Part shown: positions 26,495-35,759 of the stretch, in pieces
Position numbering within the stretch: the first letter of the stretch is position 1
Layout: each line of letters begins with the position of its first letter
Source of the DNA: Bacillota bacterium
GTDB taxonomy: Bacteria > Bacillota > Clostridia > Lachnospirales > Anaerotignaceae
Assembly (NCBI GenBank): GCA_019422105.1
Contig: JAHZDZ010000007.1
Span: forward strand, 110,194-174,193
Length of the DNA: 64,000 bases
Direction: 5' to 3'
Made by a program: the position numbers and the translations under genes
Notes under the pieces: generated by a model
What the model was told of the DNA's origin: nothing
Database searches by the model: none
What the model saw: the letters and a program-made list of their open reading frames with translations, nothing else

Positions 26495-26758
26495 ATGAAG
26501 TCAACGGGTATAGTAAGAAAGGTAGACGAACTGGGCCGAGTCGTTTTGCCGATTGAACTAAGGAGAAATTTAAACATCAATGAAAAGGATTCTCTTGAAA
26601 TTTTTGTGGATGACGAAAAGGTTATATTAAAAAAATACGAGCCGGCAGATATTTTCACCGGAAGCATGGAAAACCTGATTGACTATAAGGGCAAAAAGGT
26701 GTCGAAGGAATCAATTATCGAGATGGCTAAATTGGCAGGCTTCAGCATTGAGGTGTAA
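26495..26758 (+). CDS. AbrB-family transcriptional regulator
   Basis: An 87-residue protein with the N-terminal swapped-hairpin DNA-binding domain of AbrB/Abh/SpoVT: MKSTGIVRKVDELGRVVLPI, then ELRRNLNINEKDSLEIFVDD and VILKKY. A C-terminal oligomerisation tail of about 35 residues follows. Relatives repress post-exponential genes. The ATG at 26495 has AGGAGG 7 bp upstream, and upstream in-frame codons look non-coding. The gene is monocistronic with a terminator at 26804-26829 and divergent from spmAB. Confidence 0.92.
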   Translation: MKSTGIVRKVDELGRVVLPIELRRNLNINEKDSLEIFVDDEKVILKKYEPADIFTGSMENLIDYKGKKVSKESIIEMAKLAGFSIEV

Positions 26759-26803
26759 ACAAATACTACTTTAACCGTTGAAAAGCATAAGAAAAAAATC
26801 CGG

Positions 26804-26829
26804 ACAGTCATTTTATGACTGTTTTTTTG
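26804..26829 (+). terminator. Terminator after the AbrB-like gene
   Basis: A 7-bp stem ACAGTCA/TGACTGT with loop TTTTA is followed by seven T. Confidence 0.85.
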
Positions 26830-26991
26830 TTGCGCTTAAACGCAGCAAATAAATTTATGTACAAATTATACCTTATGTATCTACCGTTTAAAACATTTGT
26901 AAAACTTAGGAAACGTCTGCGTCACAACTGTATGCTACACTGATAGCTGTTATGATAACCTGTCCTGCATTATGAAAGGAGCATATCTGAT

Positions 26992-28305
26992 ATGAATAAA
27001 AAACTGGCAGCCGCTGCTGCTGCAGTCTCCGTTTTTGTTTCTGCCACTGCCTTTGGTGCTGATAATGCCGCCATAACCAACACAAACCTGAAATTAACGA
27101 AAAATACATCCAGGGCGGCTATTGAAATAAATATTCCGCAATTTCAAATAGACGCCCTGGATGATTACACAGACAATGTTCTCTATGAAGGTATCGGAGA
27201 CATCAACAGATGGTCTGCCTCTGCCAATCCGGAAAAAGTACAGCTGGATATCTATTATGATTATTCCATGAACGGCTCTCTTCTCTCCCTATGGATTACA
27301 GCTTATCAGGACACAGGCGGCGCCCATGGCATGTTCTCTCTTCAATCCATTACATATGATACTGCGGACAATAAGTTTTACACTCTGGAGGGTCTGTTTA
27401 AACCGTATGCAAACTACAAAGGTAGACTGACCCAAATAATAAACACAGCTGTATCGGAAGATATGGAAGACTATTTTCCAGAGGCCTCTGAAACAATCGA
27501 AAAATGCAACGGTAATTTTAATTTCTATATTGACGGAAACCAGTTGGTTATTTATTTTAACGAGTACGAGATTGCCCCCTTTGCCAGCGGCATCCGCGAA
27601 TTTTCCATCGACTGTGAAGCCTTAAGAGATATTCTTGCCCCTGCCGTTTTCCGCTCCATGAAAGACGCGGAGCCTCTTGGAAATATTCGTCTGGATGGCC
27701 AGAGTGCCTCCTTCAGCTCTCCTTGCTATGAAACAAACGGCACGCTCATGCTCCCTCTGCGGGAAACCGCCGAGCTTCTCGGGAATAAGACGGATTGGGA
27801 TAAAGAAAAGGGCGCTATGCTAAACGGTATACCCATAAAGGGCAAAACAGCGTATGAACTGAAAAACGGCGTCACCTATGTTCCTGTTTCCTACTTCAAT
27901 GATTACAGCAAGGATACCGTCTACTGTGGAAACGGTATTCTTCGCCTATTTACCGGCAGACAAATAAACTCTCTGAAGTACAAACAGATGCTTGACTTTG
28001 TTTCGCCCGAAAGCGGACTGGACTGTGTGGAGAAATATGCCAAGGCCTATCAGGAGGGCAATATGACATTACAAAGAGGTCTTCTGGCTAAAAACCTCAG
28101 AATAAAGGAAAATATACGGACAGGTCTGTCAAACCCCATTATCCAAGATTTTGATATTTCAGAGCTATCATCTTCCTCCTACCGTATTATATTTCATTGG
28201 GGATACTATGGACAGGAGTATGAGGAGACAACAGAAATGACTGTATCTGTCGGACGGGATACGTCAAGTGAAAACTATAAAATAACAGCTCTCAGGCAAA
28301 AATAA
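26992..28305 (+). CDS. Secreted PdaC/RsiV-like protein with a stalk (copper amine oxidase N) domain
   Basis: The 437-residue protein has a Sec signal peptide (cleavage near ATAFGA, 18-23). A DUF4163-type domain (about 30-115) and a DUF3298/RsiV-like domain (about 115-215, with EYEIAPFASGIREFSI) follow. A copper-amine-oxidase N-terminal-like stalk domain (about 235-305, LMLPLRETAELLG...YVPVSYF) comes next. The C-terminal part of about 115 residues resembles NTF2-like accumulation domains. This domain set is common in clostridial surface proteins and may bind wall glycans. Its exact role is unknown. The start follows AAAGGAG. A large branched terminator is downstream. Confidence 0.78.
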   Translation: MNKKLAAAAAAVSVFVSATAFGADNAAITNTNLKLTKNTSRAAIEINIPQFQIDALDDYTDNVLYEGIGDINRWSASANPEKVQLDIYYDYSMNGSLLSLWITAYQDTGGAHGMFSLQSITYDTADNKFYTLEGLFKPYANYKGRLTQIINTAVSEDMEDYFPEASETIEKCNGNFNFYIDGNQLVIYFNEYEIAPFASGIREFSIDCEALRDILAPAVFRSMKDAEPLGNIRLDGQSASFSSPCYETNGTLMLPLRETAELLGNKTDWDKEKGAMLNGIPIKGKTAYELKNGVTYVPVSYFNDYSKDTVYCGNGILRLFTGRQINSLKYKQMLDFVSPESGLDCVEKYAKAYQEGNMTLQRGLLAKNLRIKENIRTGLSNPIIQDFDISELSSSSYRIIFHWGYYGQEYEETTEMTVSVGRDTSSENYKITALRQK

Positions 28306-28312
28306 GCATAAA

Positions 28313-28441
28313 AAAACAGCCGAGGTTGTGTGCCTTAAGAAAACAAAGAAACAGGATCCCGATGAGCAAAGAAAACTGATTCATCAAGCTTTCTTTGCTT
28401 CAATTTTTCTTATGGCACCGACCATTAGCGGCTATTTTTTT
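28313..28441 (+). terminator. Large nested hairpin ending in a T run
   Basis: AGCCG (28318-28322) pairs with CGGCT (28429-28433) just before a T-rich run. Inside are GTGCC/GGCAC (28330-28334, 28414-28418), TTAAGAAAA/TTTTTCTTA and GCAAAGAAA/TTTCTTTGC (28366-28374, 28390-28398). It behaves as a terminator whose loop carries about 105 bp of further paired sequence. Confidence 0.6.
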
Positions 28442-28593
28442 ATGATTGCACTTCTATTAAACTTGTTTGAAACCCAGAAAATATCCAGGCCTGTGTGCTT
28501 TTAAAAAGTCGGAGCACAATATAATTATAAAAGGCTTTGTCCTCCTTTAAAGTCACGCCTTGTCAAGCAATGACAGGACGTAGACATTCACTT

Positions 28594-30036
28594 TTAACCC
28601 TCGTACGGCTTGTTTGCAAGGAAGCATTCCACAACCTTCTCCTGCTGTGGTGTAGATTTTTCCTTGGAAAGCATACCCAAAAACAATCCGATGAATCCAA
28701 AGATTAAGCCCGGGAATATGGAATGCCAGCCGGCAAGAGATGCAGGAAGAACACCCAGAAGCTTCGTCACTTCCCAGATAAGAGCAGATCCGCCGCCCAG
28801 TACAAGACTCAAGAAACCGCTCATAGGCGTTGCTTTTTTGCTGAACAGTCCGCCGTAAAGAGGCACTGCAAGACAGGCAAGAACTGTATAGGTTACCATG
28901 ATCCAGCTGATAACACTGTTTGCATACTGAACGACAATAAATGCCAATACATCTACAACCAGAATAATAATACGGGATGCCCGAAGACTTTGCTTGTCAT
29001 CCAGCTGCTTTACTTCTCCGATTAAGTCCCTGACACAGGTCATGCTGACAGACAACAGCAAGGAATTGGCCGTTGTCAGTACAGCTGCAAGAATCGCCGC
29101 AGCATAGAAAGCGCCAAGTATCATAGGCATTTTTGCAAGAATAGCGGTAATGACGTCATTGCCGGCCACATCAGCAGATGTGGTCACATAAGCGGAAAGG
29201 CCAATGATGCCGATGCCGATTACCATAAAGATACCGCAGAGAATACCGTTGGTAACCGCGGCCTTTTTTGCGTCCTGAGGCGTATGGCAGGCATTGATAC
29301 GCTGTATGAACAGCGACTGCATTACCGTACCCATCAATACACCTGACACGATATTTCCGCTCATCGTCTTCCAGGAAAGGTTAGATGCAAACGGGTTGAG
29401 CAGACTGCTCGGAAGAGAGGCAAAACCGCCCGCCGCGGAAAGGTCTTTGTAGGAAAGGAACGCAATTATGGCAACTGTAACAAATATAATGGTTGCCTGC
29501 ATGGTATCTGTCCACGCAACACCCTTTAAACCGCCCATTGTAGCCGTAAAATAAAAAATTACAATCGCAATGATCATGGCTGCATTATAGTTAATGCCCA
29601 AATAACCATGGGCCATGGTGCCAAAGGACGCCATCATGGAAGCAACAACAGCCATCTCTCCAAGGCAGTTTAAAACTGCCGCAATCAGTCTGGACTTTCT
29701 TCCGTATCTGATTTTGAACAAATCCGCCGTTGTATACTGATTCAGGTTTTTCAGCCTGCTTGCCAGAAACAGTCCAATCGCAATAGAGCCCAGACAAAAG
29801 GCAAACAGCGGAAGCATTGCCCATTGCAGGCCGTACGCCTTATAGCTTCCCACATAACCAATCATAGTCGCGCCGCCGATAGTGGAAGCAAACATTGTTC
29901 CGCACACTACATACCACGGAATAGAGCCGCCGCCCAAAGCAAAGTCATAATAGGTTTTCACCTTTTTGCCCGTCCAGACAATAATGCCTGTAATTCCAAC
30001 TAAATAAACCAAAACAATTGTTAATGCACTGGTCAT
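28594..30036 (-). CDS. Sodium:solute symporter family transporter
   Basis: A 480-residue integral membrane protein with about 13 hydrophobic segments and the SSS-family signature: an FALGGGSIPWYVVCGTMFAS start and the TIGGATMIGYVGSYKAYGLQ segment. GGLKGVAWTDTMQATIIF and the LLSVSMTCVRDL region follow. It imports a small solute with sodium. The next gene upstream on the same strand is an N-acyl-D-amino-acid deacylase, 78 bp away, so the substrate may be an N-acylated or D-amino acid, or a related peptide. That pairing is an inference. Confidence 0.88.
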   Translation of the reverse strand: MTSALTIVLVYLVGITGIIVWTGKKVKTYYDFALGGGSIPWYVVCGTMFASTIGGATMIGYVGSYKAYGLQWAMLPLFAFCLGSIAIGLFLASRLKNLNQYTTADLFKIRYGRKSRLIAAVLNCLGEMAVVASMMASFGTMAHGYLGINYNAAMIIAIVIFYFTATMGGLKGVAWTDTMQATIIFVTVAIIAFLSYKDLSAAGGFASLPSSLLNPFASNLSWKTMSGNIVSGVLMGTVMQSLFIQRINACHTPQDAKKAAVTNGILCGIFMVIGIGIIGLSAYVTTSADVAGNDVITAILAKMPMILGAFYAAAILAAVLTTANSLLLSVSMTCVRDLIGEVKQLDDKQSLRASRIIILVVDVLAFIVVQYANSVISWIMVTYTVLACLAVPLYGGLFSKKATPMSGFLSLVLGGGSALIWEVTKLLGVLPASLAGWHSIFPGLIFGFIGLFLGMLSKEKSTPQQEKVVECFLANKPYEG

Positions 30037-30114
30037 ATTATTTCCCCCTTAATAATGAATTTGACTAGTGTTCCGTAATATAAAAAATACTGCGGCCGCG
30101 CCTGAGACGGCCAT

Positions 30115-31683
30115 TTATGAAACGACTTTGCAGTCCTTCACAATCATTTTTCCGCCCACAAAAACATAATTGACACCCCTTGGCGGCGTAACAGGGTTGG
30201 CAAAGGATGCATCCGTGCCAATCTTATTTCTGTCAAATATGACAATATCAGCGTCATAGCCCTCTTTTATATGCCCCTTTGTTTTCAGCCCCACAAAGTC
30301 AGCCGGCAGAGAGGTGCATTTTCTGACCGCTTCCTCCAATGAAACAACTTGTTTTTCTCTCACATAGGTCTCAAATACACGAACAAAATTGCCGTATGCT
30401 CTGGGATGGGTCAATTCTCCGGTGCCCGCGCCTATGCCGTCTGAGCCCACGCAGGTATATGGGAATTTGAATATTTCCTCCACCACATCCTCCTCACACA
30501 TACGCACCGCCATTAATACACGGCCGTTATTCTGTACCATAAGCTCGCAGACACAGTCTTCAGGCTCTCTGCCCATTATCTTGGCTATCTCGTCAACATA
30601 TTTTCCGTTATACTCCTCTGTCACGGAAGCGGAGACAATCAATACAGCATCTGCGCCCAGATATTTCAGAAAGTTTTCATAGCTGTCATCCTTTTTCATA
30701 GCTTCTATGATTGCAGCTCTCTCCGAGGCATTTTTCAGCTTTTCAAGCATTCTCACAGTGCCCTCTGACTGGCATCCCGGCGGAAGAAGGGCGCTCATGC
30801 TGGTAGATCCGTAATTATACAGGTACTGGTCACAGATTATCTCCATTCCCTCCTCCCGGGCTTTCGTGATCATGCCGAGAGTTACCTTATAGAGATCATG
30901 GTTTTTGGGTCCTGATATTTTATGGTGCGAAACAATCAGCTTTACCCCCGCACGCCTTGCTATGTCAACGGACTCCCTTACGCTTTCCACAACATGGTCA
31001 CTTTCATTTCTCATATGCGTTGCGTAGATACCGCCATATTCCGCAACAACCTTGCACAGCTCCACAATTTCATCCGTCTTGCTGTAAACGCCCGGAATAT
31101 AGATTAAGCCGGTGGAGAGTCCTAAAGCGCCGGCCTCCATGGCCTCCCGCAGAAGGGATTTCATCTTTTCCATCTCTTCTTTAGTGGGTTCTCTGTTGTC
31201 CATGCCCATAACGGCGATGCGAAGCGTCCCATGTCCTACCAATGCCCCCATGCCTATACGGGGGTTTCTTTTTTTCAGCTCCTCCACATAAACGCGGAAG
31301 GATGTCATTTTTGCCCATTCCTCGTCAAAGCCCTTTATGGGAAGCACAGGCGCCACATAGGTTTTCAATAAATCAAAGGTGGCAGGATTTACAGGTGTCC
31401 CGCTGATGCCGCAGTTGCCGCAGATATCATAGGTTACACCCTGCGTCACCTGGGGCGTCAGAGCAGAATCCTCAAAACGATGCATATCACTGTGCGTGTG
31501 GGTATCAATAAAGCCCGGCGCCAGCACCATATCCTCATACGCCTCAATCATTGTCTCCGCAGAGTCCTCTATCTCAGGCGCTATTTTTACAATTTTCCCG
31601 TCCTTCACCGCAACACAACCCTTATATAAAGGTCCGCCGGATCCATCCGCTATAGTGATATTTTTGACCAGTAAATCTAACAT
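30115..31683 (-). CDS. N-acyl-D-amino-acid deacylase family amidohydrolase
   Basis: A 522-residue amidohydrolase of the D-aminoacylase group. FIDTHTHSDMH (His62, His64), the cysteine ligand in YDICGNCGISGTPV (Cys88), the ATHMRNE histidine and the LIVSHHKISG histidines are all in family order. The late SDGIGAGTGELTHPRAYGNF block is typical of the D-aminoacylase/dihydroorotase-like set. It releases D-amino acids from N-acyl forms in the cytoplasm. The ATG at 31683 is chosen because GGGGGA precedes it. A TTG two codons upstream is too close to that site. It forms an operon with the symporter. Confidence 0.88.
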   Translation of the reverse strand: MLDLLVKNITIADGSGGPLYKGCVAVKDGKIVKIAPEIEDSAETMIEAYEDMVLAPGFIDTHTHSDMHRFEDSALTPQVTQGVTYDICGNCGISGTPVNPATFDLLKTYVAPVLPIKGFDEEWAKMTSFRVYVEELKKRNPRIGMGALVGHGTLRIAVMGMDNREPTKEEMEKMKSLLREAMEAGALGLSTGLIYIPGVYSKTDEIVELCKVVAEYGGIYATHMRNESDHVVESVRESVDIARRAGVKLIVSHHKISGPKNHDLYKVTLGMITKAREEGMEIICDQYLYNYGSTSMSALLPPGCQSEGTVRMLEKLKNASERAAIIEAMKKDDSYENFLKYLGADAVLIVSASVTEEYNGKYVDEIAKIMGREPEDCVCELMVQNNGRVLMAVRMCEEDVVEEIFKFPYTCVGSDGIGAGTGELTHPRAYGNFVRVFETYVREKQVVSLEEAVRKCTSLPADFVGLKTKGHIKEGYDADIVIFDRNKIGTDASFANPVTPPRGVNYVFVGGKMIVKDCKVVS

Positions 31684-32304
31684 TGCCAATCCCCCTTTTT
31701 ATTTCCCGCTATAAAAAAATAGGTCTATAAAATAATTACAGTAATGCAAAATTACTCAATATAATTGCATAAAAACGCACATCACCGATTGATATGACGC
31801 ACATCAGACAATTTGTTAATCATTATACAATCATTGTGAAATATCTACATATTTCAGGCGAAAATATCATGATTTTTTATATTGAATTATAAACTTAATT
31901 TCAAATAATTGCAATATGTTTTTGCATCTTTTGCTATATTTTGTTTTTCTATGAAAAACAATTGATTTTATAGGGAAAAATGTATTTATTTTACAGCCCT
32001 GCAAATTGAGTTTTTATAAGAATTATATAAACCCTGCCGCCTCCCTACAGACATTATTTTTTATTTATATGTAAAAACGTCAGTCCATCACAGTCCTGCC
32101 GCCATACAGACAGTGAGAAAGGAGAAAAACGGAACCTTCGATATGCTCCCCTGCGCATTGACATGCATCCCCATTGCTTATAGACTGTAAAGGACATTGC
32201 AACATAGAAGTTTTCATTATCTTTATACAAATTTTCCGATTTTTTTGTAATTGTTGTCACACAACCCCAATTTATCAGTCTAATCATATGGAGGTGTAAA
32301 TAAA
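31684..32304. other. Long AT-rich regulatory gap
   Basis: No gene is seen in about 620 bp between the deacylase (minus) and the sigma factor (plus). An inverted repeat TGAAATAT/ATATTTCA with a 4-nt spacer (31837-31856) is a candidate operator. The stretch 31700-32000 is very AT-rich. Confidence 0.5.
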
Positions 32305-33150
32305 ATGAAGGATTCGCAAGAAACAAATGCATTGATCGAAAAAGCCGTTTTAGGCAACCAAAAAGCTTTGGAATTACTCCTGTCAGAGATACAGGATATG
32401 GTGTTCAACCTTTCCCTGAGGATGCTGGGCACAGTACAGGACGCTGAGGATGCCGCACAGGAAATCTTTGTCAAGGTAATGACAAGTCTTTCTTCCTTTC
32501 GTCACGAGAGCAGTTTTTCTACCTGGGTATTCCGTATCGCTGTCAATCACTTGAGGGACTATCGAAAAAATATGTTCTCCCGTCAGCCCTTAAGCTTCGA
32601 ATATTACGGCATGGACATCCTTCACGGCAATGATACGCCCATTCCCGATATGACCGGCGACGTAGACCGCGAACTGCTTGCCAGAGAATTAAAGCTTTCC
32701 TGTACAAATGTGATGCTCCAGTGTCTGGATGCGGAAAGCCGCTGTATTTTTATATTGGGCACAATGTTTCATCTTGACAGCCGCATTGCGGCGGAAATAC
32801 TCGATATATCCCCTGATGCCTACCGTCAAAGGCTGTCACGCATACGTAAAAAGGTAGCGGCCTTTCTCGGTGAATACTGCGGCCTTGGCGGAAGCAGTCG
32901 CTGCTCCTGCCTCAAAAGGGTGGATTACGCTATCGTCAATCACCGCATCGTACCGGAAAGGCCGGAATATTTACAGATGGAAAAATGCAGCTGCCGGGAC
33001 ATAATTACGTTTATCGAAACAATGGATGAGCTTGACGAGCTGTCACAGGTATTCTCAGATCTTCCGGCATACCGCTCACCGCTGAAGGCCTCCTCCTTTA
33101 TTCAGGAAATGATTTCCACAAAAAAGTTTCAGAACATACTGCATACATAA
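32305..33150 (+). CDS. ECF-type RNA polymerase sigma factor with cysteine-rich C-terminal extension
   Basis: A 281-residue sigma-70 family protein. Region 2 (about 20-90) contains LGTVQDAEDAAQEIFVKVM and FSTWVFRIAVNHLRDYRK. Region 4 (about 128-188) carries the helix-turn-helix RIAAEILDISPDAYRQRLSR. About 90 further residues follow that ordinary ECF factors lack, with cysteines at 192, 200, 202, 228 and 230 (CxC pairs), which could bind metal or sense redox state. No anti-sigma gene is adjacent, so the tail may provide self-control. GGAGG precedes the start. The DUF2461 gene follows after 12 bp. Confidence 0.85.
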   Translation: MKDSQETNALIEKAVLGNQKALELLLSEIQDMVFNLSLRMLGTVQDAEDAAQEIFVKVMTSLSSFRHESSFSTWVFRIAVNHLRDYRKNMFSRQPLSFEYYGMDILHGNDTPIPDMTGDVDRELLARELKLSCTNVMLQCLDAESRCIFILGTMFHLDSRIAAEILDISPDAYRQRLSRIRKKVAAFLGEYCGLGGSSRCSCLKRVDYAIVNHRIVPERPEYLQMEKCSCRDIITFIETMDELDELSQVFSDLPAYRSPLKASSFIQEMISTKKFQNILHT

Positions 33151-33162
33151 GGAGTTGATAAA

Positions 33163-33843
33163 ATGAATACAGAATTTATGCTCCACTATCTTTCAGAGCT
33201 GGAGCGCAATAATGACAGAGAATGGTTCCATGCCAACAAAGAACAGTATAAAACAGCAGTATACTATTTCGAGGATCTGGTACAAAGCCTTATGACAGAG
33301 CTTGGCAAAACCGATGAGAATATACTGGGCTTCAAACCTAAGGATTTAACCTTCAAGCTTATGAGGGACACCCGCTTCAGCCATGACAAGTCCCCCTATC
33401 TTCCCGCCTTTCGTGCCCATATATCCTCAAAGGGTAAACGCCCGGTCCCTGTGGGATACTATATAATGATACGCCCTGATAACCGTTCCTTTTTAGGCGG
33501 CGGTCTTTTTGCGGACGTTTTTCCAGACGCGACTGCCATGGTACGGCAGTATATTTCCACTCACGGACAGCAATGGCAGGAGGTAATTACCGCTCCCTCT
33601 TTTGTAAAATACTTTACCGTCAAAGGGGCCACCCTTAAAAATGTGCCGCGGGGCTATGACGCAGACCATCCCCAGGCAGATTATCTGAAAATGAAAAGCT
33701 GGTATCTGGAATACCCTATAAATGACAATGAAATAAGAGAGGAAAAATTTCTGTCAGCAGCCGTAAACATCTTTCTTGCCATGCGCCCCTTTAACAGCTT
33801 TCTGAATGCAGCGTTAAAGGACTTTGAAATGCCAAAACGTTAA
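33163..33843 (+). CDS. DUF2461 family protein
   Basis: A 226-residue protein of the DUF2461/TIGR02453 family. The start has FLSEL-like LHYLSELERNNDREWFHANK, then FKPKDLTFKLMRDTRFSHDK with the family's conserved Arg-Phe and Asp-Lys, YYIMIRPDNRSFLGGGLF and MRPFNSFLNAAL. The biochemical function is unknown. It follows the sigma factor gene with AAGGAG and no terminator between them, so it may be in the same transcript. A terminator is at 33931-33956. Confidence 0.88.
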   Translation: MNTEFMLHYLSELERNNDREWFHANKEQYKTAVYYFEDLVQSLMTELGKTDENILGFKPKDLTFKLMRDTRFSHDKSPYLPAFRAHISSKGKRPVPVGYYIMIRPDNRSFLGGGLFADVFPDATAMVRQYISTHGQQWQEVITAPSFVKYFTVKGATLKNVPRGYDADHPQADYLKMKSWYLEYPINDNEIREEKFLSAAVNIFLAMRPFNSFLNAALKDFEMPKR

Positions 33844-33930
33844 ATTCCGCCGGTATACGAAAAAGCTTTTGACACGCTTCCCGGAAATAGGATTTAAAAT
33901 AGGAAATAATAAAAATAGATGCCCCTCAAT

Positions 33931-33956
33931 AATAGCCGTATTGCGGCTATTTTTTG
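33931..33956 (+). terminator. Terminator after the DUF2461 gene
   Basis: AATAGCCG (33931-33938) pairs with CGGCTATT (33944-33951), followed by a T run. Confidence 0.8.
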
Positions 33957-34112
33957 TATCATGATAAAGCCGGAATTCTCAAAGGACATTGTGATGCACT
34001 TCCACGCCGAATAAAAGTCCCATGATAAAGTATAAAGAATCCCCTGCCATCATAAAATAAATCAAGCGGTAGTTTACGGCCTGCGATATGTTGCTGAATG
34101 GAGGACAAAATC

Positions 34113-34811
34113 ATGTGGATGAAAAAAAAATTGGGAATATGGTGTATGGTACTGGCACTTTGTATATTGACTACCGGCATCGCCCAGTATGATATCAAAA
34201 CCTTGGAAACAGTACCTACTGCGGTTTATTCACAAGGCTCCAGGGGGGATATTGTCCGCCAGATACAGCAAAGATTGAGCGACTGGGGTTATTACAGCGG
34301 CAGTATAGACGGCATTTTCGGCAGCGGAACTGTATCGGCGGTAAAGGAATTTCAGTCCAATAACGGACTCGTCGCTGACGGCATTGTAGGAAGCGCGACG
34401 CTGGAAGCCCTCGGCATATCAGACACCGCCACACCTCCCACGGCAGATACAATATCAGAAAGTGAGCTCCGCCTTCTGGCAGCCGCTATTCATGGAGAAG
34501 CCAGGGGAGAGCCTTATGAGGGACAGGTGGCAATCGGCGGCGTCATTTTAAATCGTGTTGCAAGTCCTGACTTTCCCAACACCATATCCGGTGTCATTTA
34601 TCAAAGGGGCGCCTTTGATGCGGTTAAGGACGGCCAGATAAATCTGGAGCCAAACGATTCCGCCTTTCGTGCTGCCCAGGATGCGCTCAACGGGTGGGAT
34701 CCTTCAGAGGGTGCCCTCTATTATTGGAATCCCGCAACCGCCACCAGCAGATGGATTTGGTCTGTGCCCATCACCAAAAGTATTGGAAGACATGTTTTCG
34801 GAACAAAATAG
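34113..34811 (+). CDS. sleB: Spore cortex-lytic enzyme (SleB-like)
   Basis: A 232-residue exported protein: an N-terminal signal or anchor (1-25), a peptidoglycan-binding domain (about 40-103, SRGDIVRQIQQRLSDWGYYS and FGSGTVSAVKEFQ), and a hydrolase_2/SleB catalytic domain (about 118-232). The catalytic glutamate lies in HGEARGEPYEGQ, followed by the GALYYWNPATATSRWIW block and VFGTK end. It acts as a lytic transglycosylase on spore cortex during germination. The ATG at 34113 has GGAGG 8 bp upstream. No ypeB gene is adjacent, unlike Bacillus. Confidence 0.9.
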   Translation: MWMKKKLGIWCMVLALCILTTGIAQYDIKTLETVPTAVYSQGSRGDIVRQIQQRLSDWGYYSGSIDGIFGSGTVSAVKEFQSNNGLVADGIVGSATLEALGISDTATPPTADTISESELRLLAAAIHGEARGEPYEGQVAIGGVILNRVASPDFPNTISGVIYQRGAFDAVKDGQINLEPNDSAFRAAQDALNGWDPSEGALYYWNPATATSRWIWSVPITKSIGRHVFGTK

Positions 34812-35759
34812 CACCTATGATGTAAAGTAATTCTGCCATATAAAGAGATGATTAAAATAAATTCAGCAGACGTTACCATCATGATTCACTGCTATATAAC
34901 GGCAGCACAAAAAAGCACAGTAAGAAAGCATGTTAATTTCAGCGTCACAAGAAAACACAAAAGAAAAGAAGCTTAATGATGCAAGCTTTTTTGAATGAAA
35001 CAGAAGTATAAAGCCCTGTTTTTTCACACAAGGATTCTTCATGGTCAGCACCTTGCTTTGCAAGGTTCGCAGCGCTCGGCATGTTATCTTCCGTGCTGCT
35101 GCTTTGAAATCAGGGCTTTTTCTTGAGGGTCTTCTGCAAATAACATTTGCGGAAAACCGTTAAACGAACAAAGCCCATTTTGAGAATTCCACTCGGGGCG
35201 CTGTGCTCCAAACCCCATTTATTGATGGGTTAAATAGGTTTATTGACAGCTTGGAAGCTTGATTTATTTTTCAAGCTTTTTTTGCGTTATTGCAAATATT
35301 GCTTTCTCAAGCCAAAGCTGCTTGGAAATCAGGCTTTCCTTCCGGATATCATTATTTTACTCTCCCGATTAGCCTGATTTCATTCGGGTCTTTTGGAATC
35401 CAACAACGGTTGATGCTTTTTACAGCACTTTATCCCATATTTTTTAATATGCCGGGAATCGCAGTGTAATTTATGACGGCATATGCATTTTTTATAACGC
35501 CAATCCTCTTTTGCAAAGATAAACGCTTTTTCTTATCATAAGATCAAATTCCTCTGTAAAGGGCATTCGCCGCAGTATGTAAAACGCTAATTTGTGCGGC
35601 TGTGGCTAAGGTTTTCCTTGTCTTTTGTGTCCATACTGCATATAATGAAATAGTGCATTTATCAGGCGGCAAAATTATTTGATATGCCTGCGGGCATTAT
35701 TGCCCGCCCTTTCATATATATATATTAAATATGTTTTATAACTGAAAAGAGGGATTATT
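34812..35759. other. Long gap between sleB and ddl without a recognisable gene
   Basis: About 950 bp with no credible gene. It holds hairpins with AAGCTT arms near 34970-34989 and a better terminator at 35255-35285. A GCGGGC/GCCCGC hairpin lies near 35690-35708, just upstream of ddl. No T-box or riboswitch consensus could be recognised. The sequence may be a decayed gene or repeat. Confidence 0.45.
35255..35285 (+). terminator. Terminator hairpin in the sleB-ddl gap
   Basis: AAGCTTGA (35255-35262) pairs with TCAAGCTT (35271-35278), followed by a T run to about 35284. Confidence 0.65.

Noticed and set aside
31690..31900. Sigma-54 promoter for the D-aminoacylase operon
   Set aside because: No TGGCAC-N5-TTGC type element was found on the minus strand.
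32054..32332. 92-codon minus-strand frame upstream of the sigma factor gene
   Set aside because: It overlaps the sigma factor start region and has an atypical Cys/Phe/Arg-rich composition with no ribosome site.
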